A DNA stretch of 59,138 nucleotides, from positions 1-59,138 of the forward strand of contig DIMW01000009.1 of the NCBI GenBank assembly GCA_002425765.1, given 5' to 3'. The translations under genes were made by a program, and so were the position numbers. Positions within the stretch are counted from its first letter, which is position 1; each line of letters opens with the position of its first letter. Source of the stretch: Spirochaetaceae bacterium UBA5556. Its GTDB lineage: Bacteria; Spirochaetota; Spirochaetia; Treponematales; Rectinemataceae. Positions 53,798 through 59,138 of the stretch are shown one piece after another. A model generated the notes under the pieces. It had not been told where the DNA came from. It saw only the letters and a list, made by a program, of their open reading frames with translations, and made no database searches.

Positions 53798-54916
53798 ATG
53801 GCCTTTGAACAGCTACGGATTGCCCGTTTTAGAAATATCGAAGAGACCGAGCTCACGCTGGGCGCGGGAAATATTTTTCTTCTCGGCGAAAATGGTCAGG
53901 GAAAAACCAATTTTCTCGAGGCATTGTATTGTCTCAGCTACGGCAATTCCTTTCGGACGCATCAAGATCGGGAACTTCTCATGCATGGGAGTTCCGAGTT
54001 TCTGTTGCGCGCGGCGTGGAGTGAGCCGAATTCGCCGGCTCAGGAGCAGATCAGTCTCCAATATTCAATAGAAGGGCGCAAAGAAGTCCGTCTCAATGAA
54101 AAGCCGCTGGCTGACAGAAAAGAGCTCGTGGCGCACAATCCCGCCGTGGTTTTTTGCCACGAAGATTTGGCTTTCGCGGCGGGAGTTCCGGAAGAGCGGC
54201 GGTTTTTCTTTGACCAGTGCGCCGGCATGCTGTGGCTCGAGTATATCGATTCGTTGCGCTTCTACAAGAGAGTTCTCAAACATCGCAATATGGCGCTGAA
54301 GACCGACACGTTCAGCATACTCGATACGCTCGACGAGCAGCTTGCGCGCTATGGCCAAGAAATTATGGTCACTCGAAAAAAGCTTTCGCAGCTCTTCGCT
54401 CAGCGTTTCCCCAACAGCTACGAGCGCGTATCCCGGTTGGGGACAGAGGTCGCGATTCAATATATGCCGAGCTGGCCAGAGGATGCCTCGGTTTCGGAAA
54501 TCATTGAATTATTGGCGAAAAGGCGCTCAAAAGATATCGAGGCGGCGACGAGCCTTTCCGGGCCTCACCGCGATCGCTGGGTTTTTACCTGGGAAGGGCG
54601 CAATTTTTCGTCCTTCGCGTCGACAGGGCAGCTTCGGCTCGCGTCGCTCATTCTGCGGATTGTACAAGTCCATCTCTACGCGGAGCTTGCCGGCGGCGAG
54701 GTGCCACGGTTTCCCGTACTTCTCCTGGATGATGTGCTCCTGGAACTTGATGTAGCCAAGCGGCGCCGCTTCTTTTCTCTTTTGCCCGGGAAAGATTCGG
54801 GGGAGCAGGCGGTGTTTACTTTTTTGCCGGAAGAGCCGTGGCACGAATACGCCGATGAGAGTACAATAGTATACAGGGTGAGCGATGGACGATTCTCGGG
54901 TGAAAAAGGCCTCTGA
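53798..54916 (+). CDS. recF: DNA replication/repair protein RecF
   Basis: A 372-residue SMC-like ATPase that loads RecA at gaps through RecOR. Walker A is LLGENGQGKTNFLEAL (G30-T37), the signature motif lies in FASTGQLRLASLIL, and Walker B in PVLLLDDVLLELD near residue 310. The ATG directly follows the dnaN stop with no gap, so translation is coupled. It overlaps the next gene by 32 nt. The dnaA-dnaN-recF order is the ancestral bacterial arrangement. Confidence 0.95.
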   Translation: MAFEQLRIARFRNIEETELTLGAGNIFLLGENGQGKTNFLEALYCLSYGNSFRTHQDRELLMHGSSEFLLRAAWSEPNSPAQEQISLQYSIEGRKEVRLNEKPLADRKELVAHNPAVVFCHEDLAFAAGVPEERRFFFDQCAGMLWLEYIDSLRFYKRVLKHRNMALKTDTFSILDTLDEQLARYGQEIMVTRKKLSQLFAQRFPNSYERVSRLGTEVAIQYMPSWPEDASVSEIIELLAKRRSKDIEAATSLSGPHRDRWVFTWEGRNFSSFASTGQLRLASLILRIVQVHLYAELAGGEVPRFPVLLLDDVLLELDVAKRRRFFSLLPGKDSGEQAVFTFLPEEPWHEYADESTIVYRVSDGRFSGEKGL

Positions 54917-55388
54917 AATACTCTCCAGATTTTTTGACGATACGACCTTGCAGGCCGCGACGCAGTTCGAGATGTTTCGTTCTTCCTGGAAGCAGCTTGT
55001 TGGCCAGCGCCTCGCCGACCATTCAAAGCCGAAGAGCGTGCTGCATCGGACACTCCTTATTTCCGCGGACCACGCAGGCTGGGTCCAGCTGTTGCAGTTA
55101 GATCAAGAGAGGATTCTGGCGCGCATCTCGAAGCATTATCCCGAACTTGAGATTACGAGCTTGGCCTTTACTGTCGAAGAACGGGGAGACATTCTCCCTG
55201 CGGAAGCCCTCCCCTTCGCGGAATCGGCGGCGAAAACTCCGACGGCCGCGGGCGGCGGACCCGAGGCCATTGAGAATGAGTCTCAAATGGGCCCCGGGAT
55301 GAAGACCCCGCTGCCCGAGCCTCTTGAGAGGATTTTTTCGCGCATGCAGCGTACACGAGCTGGCACCAGGCACACAAAGGGCAATTGA
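54885..55388 (+). CDS. DUF721 (DciA-like) protein
   Basis: A 167-residue protein with the DUF721 domain at residues 10-100 (WKQLVGQRLADHSKP, LLISADHAGWVQLLQ, ILARISKHYPELEITSLAF). The family includes DciA, the loader or recruiter of the replicative helicase in bacteria that lack DnaC/DnaI, and its place straight behind recF near the origin fits that role. The C-terminal 60 residues are low-complexity and probably disordered. It overlaps recF by 32 nt. The rpmH promoter begins at its stop codon. Confidence 0.8.
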   Translation: MDDSRVKKASEILSRFFDDTTLQAATQFEMFRSSWKQLVGQRLADHSKPKSVLHRTLLISADHAGWVQLLQLDQERILARISKHYPELEITSLAFTVEERGDILPAEALPFAESAAKTPTAAGGGPEAIENESQMGPGMKTPLPEPLERIFSRMQRTRAGTRHTKGN

Positions 55389-55414
55389 CCAAAGATGTTG
55401 TTGCAGTCTATACT
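55385..55414 (+). promoter_or_regulatory. rpmH operon promoter
   Basis: TTGACC (55385-55390) and TATACT (55409-55414) are separated by 18 bp, about 85 nt before rpmH. Confidence 0.6.
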
Positions 55415-55438
55415 CCACCGCCTGACTATGCAATTTTC

Positions 55439-55476
55439 CGGCTGCAAAACAAGAAACACGAGGTCCAATGCAGCCG
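55439..55476 (+). promoter_or_regulatory. Stem-loop in the rpmH leader
   Basis: CGGCTGCA (55439-55446) is complementary to TGCAGCCG (55469-55476) with a 22-nt loop. It ends 22 nt before the rpmH start, has no T run, and may influence rpmH translation or mRNA stability. Confidence 0.4.
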
Positions 55477-55498
55477 TTTGTGACAAGGAGATCGAATC

Positions 55499-55654
55499 AT
55501 GAAGCGTACCTATCAGCCGAGCCGAGTTAAAAGAAATAGAAAATTCGGTTTTCGTGCCCGGATGAAGACGAAAGGCGGCCGACTTGTTTTGAAAAGAAGG
55601 AGAGCAAAAGGAAGAATAAAGCTCTCTGTTTCCGATGAGAATAAGAAGTACTGA
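55499..55654 (+). CDS. rpmH: 50S ribosomal protein L34
   Basis: A 51-residue basic protein beginning MKRTYQPSRVKRNRKFGFRA and containing MKTKGGRLVLKRRRAKGR, the classic L34 sequence, with a short SVSDENKKY tail. AAGGAG precedes the ATG. Its 3' end overlaps rnpA by 20 nt, an arrangement seen in many bacteria. It lies on the far side of recF rather than divergent from dnaA as in Bacillus. Confidence 0.97.
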   Translation: MKRTYQPSRVKRNRKFGFRARMKTKGGRLVLKRRRAKGRIKLSVSDENKKY

Positions 55655-56027
55655 AAACACCGGGCCCGGTATCCAGGGAGAACAGTTTGATCGGAGCTTT
55701 CCGAAATACCTGCGGGTGCGGAAAGCGAGAGAAATCGATCTGATTTTTAAGGATGGAGCCCGATTTTCCTGCAAGGGTCTGCGGATGCAAATCCTTCGGA
55801 CTGATGCGCAGGAAAGCCGGGCGGCATTTATTGCGGTGCGTTCTTTTTCCGGCGCCGTTGCGCGAAATAGAGCGAAAAGGCTGGCCAGAGAGTCGTGGCG
55901 GCTGCTCCGTCAGTCCGTCAAGCCAGGATTCGATATCGCCTTTGTGCTCTATCCCGGATTTGCGGCACTCTCCGAATGCCGCAGCGCGATGCAGTATCTG
56001 CTCCGCAAGGCGGACTTGCTGCGATGA
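55635..56027 (+). CDS. rnpA: Ribonuclease P protein component
   Basis: This 130-residue basic protein helps RNase P RNA trim tRNA 5' leaders. The RNR signature AVARNRAKRLARESWRLL is intact and the central FSCKGLRMQIL and FIAVRSFSGAVARNR strands fit. The ATG at 55635 lies inside rpmH; the first 25 residues are poorly conserved. The stop codon overlaps the yidD start by 4 nt, so rpmH-rnpA-yidD-yidC are all coupled. Confidence 0.92.
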   Translation: MRIRSTENTGPGIQGEQFDRSFPKYLRVRKAREIDLIFKDGARFSCKGLRMQILRTDAQESRAAFIAVRSFSGAVARNRAKRLARESWRLLRQSVKPGFDIAFVLYPGFAALSECRSAMQYLLRKADLLR

Positions 56028-56254
56028 ATATCATAAGGAAAATTCTAGCGTTCCCTCTCTTGGTGGCGATTCGGGTATATCAGCTCATGATTTCACCACT
56101 GTTCCCGCCCTCGTGTCGTTTTTATCCAACATGTTCTTCCTATTCTTATCAGGCTATCAGGAAATATGGGCCTTTTAAGGGCGTTGTACTCGCCTTCAAG
56201 CGAGTCATCCGCTGTCATCCAGGCAATCCAGGAGGCTATGACCCAGTACCATGA
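56024..56254 (+). CDS. yidD: Membrane protein insertion efficiency factor YidD
   Basis: A 76-residue protein with the whole family signature: an amphipathic N-terminus (NIIRKILAFPLLVAIRVYQLMISP), then PPSCRFYPTCSSYSYQAI with three conserved Cys, KGVVLAFKRVIRCHPG, and GGYDPVP at the end. It assists YidC-dependent membrane insertion. The ATG overlaps the rnpA stop (ATGA), and its own stop overlaps the yidC start (ATGA). Confidence 0.95.
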   Translation: MNIIRKILAFPLLVAIRVYQLMISPLFPPSCRFYPTCSSYSYQAIRKYGPFKGVVLAFKRVIRCHPGNPGGYDPVP

Positions 56255-58353
56255 ACGATATTTTTGAACAACAAACTAATTCGAAAGAAGATCGCCGGCG
56301 TACGATACTTGCAGTCGTCCTTTCCACCCTCATCGTCAGCGTTGGCTTTATGGTGCAGAACGTTCTGTTTCCTCCCTCGGAGCAGCAGGCCGCACAGCAG
56401 GAGCCGTCCCAGACAAGCGCCCAGGGAACGGAACTCCCCGCCCCGAACACGCAGAACGCACCTGTGGCCATTGTGCCTGCCCCCCTGCCTGTTCAGGCCA
56501 AGGGTACCGCAGCGGCCAGCGCGATCCCCGTCCCCGCCGCGGAACAGAAATATGTCGTCGAAACCGACGTGATTCGCGCGACCTTCACCAACAAGGGCGG
56601 AGAAATCGTCTCCCTCACCCTGAAAAAGCACAAGGACCAGAGCGATTCGCGTGGCGGCGTCGATATGGTCGTACCCGGGTCGCAAGGTTCAGACGGGCTT
56701 TCCCTCTCGTTCGGCTCCAGCCTTTCTCCCATGCGCGAGCTCATGAATACGCAGTATCTCGATGAAAACAAGCATACGATCGCATTTTCGCGCACATTCG
56801 AGGCACCGATGGCGGGCAGCGAACAAAAAGTACCCTTTGTGCTGAGGAAAGTCTTTTCTTTCAATGAGGGGGAATATATGTTCGGCCTCGCGGTGAGCAT
56901 CGAGCAGCCGGACGGCAAGCCGATTGTGCTCGGCTCAAATGGCATCGCCTATCGCATCGATCTGGGGCCACAGATTGGACCACGCTTCGATCAGTTGCCC
57001 AAGAATGCCGATTATCGCAAGTACATCGCCGAAGTCGATGGCAAGAAGAAAGCCGAAACCCCGAAGGCCAATACCGCGACGGCCATCACGCCGAGCGCGA
57101 GCTGGCTGGCGATGTCCGGCAAGTATTTTTCGTTTATTGCCGTTCCCAAAGCCCCTCTTTCCGGCTATGAAATCGAGACCAACCAGGATCCGCTCATCAA
57201 ACAGACCAATACGCTTGGACTTTTGCGCAGCTCCTTTTCGGGAGTCTCGACGACCGATACCTATTATTTCTATTTTGGCCCAAAAACTTCCAGCGAACTC
57301 GGTAAATATGAATACGCGGATAAAAACGGTTTTGGTCTGTCGAATCTTAAGCTGGAGGACGCCATGGAGCGTTCGGGAGTCCTCGGCTGGCTCGAGACTC
57401 TCCTTAAACTACTCCTTAATTTATTTTACAGCCTCATCCCGAATTATGGGATAGCCATAATTCTTGTGACTATAGTGATTAAGGCGCTATTCTTTCCTCT
57501 TACGAAAAAGAGTTCGTTCTCGACGGCGAGAATGGCCGAGATCCAGCCCAAGATGCAGGAACTGCAGACGAAGTATAAAAACAATCCGCAGAAGCTCAAC
57601 CAGGAGATGGCCGAACTCTACAAGCGCGAGAATTACAACCCGATGTCCGGCTGTCTGCCGATGCTCATTCAGTTCCCGCTGTTTATCGCCATGTATAATC
57701 TGTTCAACAACCATTTCGATCTGCGTGGCGCGATGTTCATCCACGGATGGATCAATGACCTCTCTTTGCCGGAAAGCATCGTCAATTTTGGCAATTACAG
57801 GCTGCCAATCGTCGGTTGGAGCGACTTGAGGGCATTGCCCATCATTTATCTGTTCAGCCAGCTTGTGTATGGCAAGTTCACTCAGTCGCCTCAGAACGCT
57901 CAGCCGGACAGTCAGCAGGCCAACCAGATGAAATTGATGATGTATGGTATGCCGATCATGTTCTTTTTCGTTCTCTATGACGTGCCGTCCGGGCTTCTGA
58001 TCTACTGGATCGTCAACAACGTCATCACCATTATTCAGCAGATGGTCATCAATGACCTTATGAAGAAGCACAAGATAGGCCGCCATGCGGAAACGGAGGG
58101 AGGCGCGACGGGGAGTTCGGCCATGGTGGCCGCCCCGAAACTTGCCGGGGGCAAGAATTCCGCGGTCGACACGAGGGCGAGGCCTTCCGGTCGTGGCGCC
58201 CCGAAAGAAGATTTTTCCGAGAGAGTGACCCAGTGGCTTGAAAAGAAGGCCGGTGAGGCGGAAAAAGCGAGCAAATCTGGTTCGACCGGTAAACGGAGCG
58301 GTTCCGGCTCTTCGGGAGCCGCGAGAAACCGCAAAAAAAGCCCCAAAAAATAA
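56251..58353 (+). CDS. yidC: Membrane protein insertase YidC
   Basis: A 700-residue YidC of the Gram-negative type. A first membrane helix (TILAVVLSTLIVSVGFMVQ, residues 17-35) is followed by a large periplasmic domain to about residue 370. The Oxa1-like core of five helices (NLFYSLIPNYGIAIILVTIV, MSGCLPMLIQFPLFIAMYNLF, MKLMMYGMPIMFFFVLYDVP, LLIYWIVNNVITIIQQ) contains the hydrophilic-groove segment near KALFFPLTKKS. The C-terminal tail of about 90 residues is basic and Ser/Gly/Lys-rich (ending RNRKKSPKK), suited to ribosome binding, and is longer than usual. It starts inside yidD. Confidence 0.95.
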   Translation: MNDIFEQQTNSKEDRRRTILAVVLSTLIVSVGFMVQNVLFPPSEQQAAQQEPSQTSAQGTELPAPNTQNAPVAIVPAPLPVQAKGTAAASAIPVPAAEQKYVVETDVIRATFTNKGGEIVSLTLKKHKDQSDSRGGVDMVVPGSQGSDGLSLSFGSSLSPMRELMNTQYLDENKHTIAFSRTFEAPMAGSEQKVPFVLRKVFSFNEGEYMFGLAVSIEQPDGKPIVLGSNGIAYRIDLGPQIGPRFDQLPKNADYRKYIAEVDGKKKAETPKANTATAITPSASWLAMSGKYFSFIAVPKAPLSGYEIETNQDPLIKQTNTLGLLRSSFSGVSTTDTYYFYFGPKTSSELGKYEYADKNGFGLSNLKLEDAMERSGVLGWLETLLKLLLNLFYSLIPNYGIAIILVTIVIKALFFPLTKKSSFSTARMAEIQPKMQELQTKYKNNPQKLNQEMAELYKRENYNPMSGCLPMLIQFPLFIAMYNLFNNHFDLRGAMFIHGWINDLSLPESIVNFGNYRLPIVGWSDLRALPIIYLFSQLVYGKFTQSPQNAQPDSQQANQMKLMMYGMPIMFFFVLYDVPSGLLIYWIVNNVITIIQQMVINDLMKKHKIGRHAETEGGATGSSAMVAAPKLAGGKNSAVDTRARPSGRGAPKEDFSERVTQWLEKKAGEAEKASKSGSTGKRSGSGSSGAARNRKKSPKK

Positions 58354-58385
58354 ATAATTGCATCTTTCTATGAGGAGCGATCCAG

Positions 58386-59087
58386 ATGATATATGAGTTT
58401 GAAGGAAAGACCGAGCGAGAGGCCATAGAGCTTGCCGCCCAAGACCTCGGTCTGGACACTAGTTCGTTCGATGTCGAGATTGTCGAGAATCAGGGCGGAG
58501 GCTTGTTTAAAAAGGGGAAAGTACGTATCAGGGTGCACACAAAGGATACCCCTGGAGCAATCGCCAAAGAAGAGACAGCGCCGGTAGGCGAGGCTAGTGA
58601 GCCTCGGCATGCGGAGCCAGTTCCCATGGACGATTTTGAGCGCAAGATGATCGAGTGGACGAAGGAAGTCATCAACAGAATGGGCTATACCGCCGAGGTA
58701 TCTGTGGCGTTCAGAGAACCCAAAAAGCTCGGTTTGCGCATCGACACCGAGTCCGCCTCGATTTTGATCGGAAAGAAAGGGCGCAATATAGATGCTCTGC
58801 AACTTCTGTCCAATGTGTACGCGGGCACTCTCGGCCATAACGATATCAAGGTCGTGCTCGATTCGGAAAATTACCGCCTGCGGAGAGAGGAAACTCTGGT
58901 GAGGATCGCCTATGAGACGGCCGAAGAAGTGCGGCGCACTGGCCGGTCGATCTTGCTTGAGCCGATGAATCCCTTTGAGCGGCGGATAATCCACACGACG
59001 CTCAATGATATCATCGATATCGAGACCAAGAGCGAAGGCGAAGGCCTGATGAAGCAGGTGCGGGTCCTGTTGAAAGGAAGGAAATAG
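58386..59087 (+). CDS. jag: RNA-binding protein Jag/KhpB (Jag-N, KH, R3H)
   Basis: This 233-residue protein has the three usual modules: Jag-N at residues 1-52 (YEFEGKTEREAIELAAQDLG, GGLFKKGKVRIRV), a KH domain at about 120-165 (ESASILIGKKGRNIDALQLLSNV) and an R3H domain at about 170-232 (EPMNPFERRIIHTTLND). It binds RNA and affects cell division and envelope growth in other bacteria. GAGGAG precedes the ATG. It lies 32 nt after yidC, its usual neighbour. A DnaA-box-like TGTGGAAAA occurs just downstream of the stop, near the window edge. Confidence 0.93.
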   Translation: MIYEFEGKTEREAIELAAQDLGLDTSSFDVEIVENQGGGLFKKGKVRIRVHTKDTPGAIAKEETAPVGEASEPRHAEPVPMDDFERKMIEWTKEVINRMGYTAEVSVAFREPKKLGLRIDTESASILIGKKGRNIDALQLLSNVYAGTLGHNDIKVVLDSENYRLRREETLVRIAYETAEEVRRTGRSILLEPMNPFERRIIHTTLNDIIDIETKSEGEGLMKQVRVLLKGRK

Positions 59088-59138
59088 GGCATCGCCGGAG
59101 GTTTGTGGAAAATGGAAAGGCGCCGCGGCTCCCAGCCG

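Overview
This 59 kb window is a bacterial chromosome segment around the replication origin. From 46.1 kb to the right edge it carries gyrA-gyrB (minus strand), then dnaA, dnaN, recF, a DciA-like gene, rpmH, rnpA, yidD, yidC and jag (plus strand). DnaA-box clusters flank dnaA, and a DnaA-trio-like unwinding element lies between dnaA and dnaN. parA-parB lie at 8.2-9.9 kb and one perfect parS at 46.0 kb. I read the organism as probably a spirochaete (Treponema/Rectinema-like). Reasons are the dnaA-dnaN-recF-DUF721 order, a short RpoS-like sigma factor behind a -24/-12 promoter (as in the Borrelia RpoN-RpoS pathway), and a long Prs. This is inference; there is no rRNA here to confirm it. Base composition is moderately GC-rich by eye.

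Layout. 0.2-1.0 kb: orphan XdhC-like gene. 1.2-3.2 kb: prs and a HAD phosphatase. 3.3-6.8 kb (minus): uronate operon kduI-kduD-eda-kdgK, divergent from an IclR/KdgR regulator, with a clear promoter and operator-like dyad between them. 7.8 kb: NifU-domain protein. 8.2-9.9 kb: parAB. 9.9-18.0 kb: a secreted protein, enolase, VIT-family transporter, DJ-1, RidA, MalY/PatB lyase, MntP, a flavin-reductase-like protein and an envelope protein. 18.1 kb (minus): exported FMN-binding-type protein. 18.8-28.9 kb: an approximately 10 kb defence island at the 3' end of a tRNA-Leu. 29.2-36.7 kb: PAP2 phosphatase; the operon DbpA-RBD/MBL hydrolase/ApbE; AroD-AroE fusion; era; pth; PHP protein. 36.7-42.9 kb: a UPF0158-like protein and fabD-fabG-fabF-glgX. 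43-46 kb: a SEC-C protein, the sigma factor and a polyprenyl synthase. 46.1-59.1 kb: origin block.

The island is the most interesting accessory region. A SNF2-type helicase, a DUF4391 protein, a type III (Mod) adenine methyltransferase, a Fic AMPylase and a type III Res nuclease-helicase are packed into one operon. The cassette is flanked by direct repeats of the tRNA-Leu 3' end (21 of 22 bases identical). The fic gene itself is bracketed by a 12-base repeat that is also the start of res, so it looks inserted into an older mod-res pair.

Other structures not explained by genes are: two copies of a 124-bp, three-hairpin repeat (1081-1204 and 29095-29218); a sigma-54-type promoter in front of the sigma factor; and a set of genes with no Shine-Dalgarno sequence but with a -10 hexamer exactly 7 nt before the start codon, which suggests leaderless mRNAs. 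Bases 1-219 hold nothing I can support.
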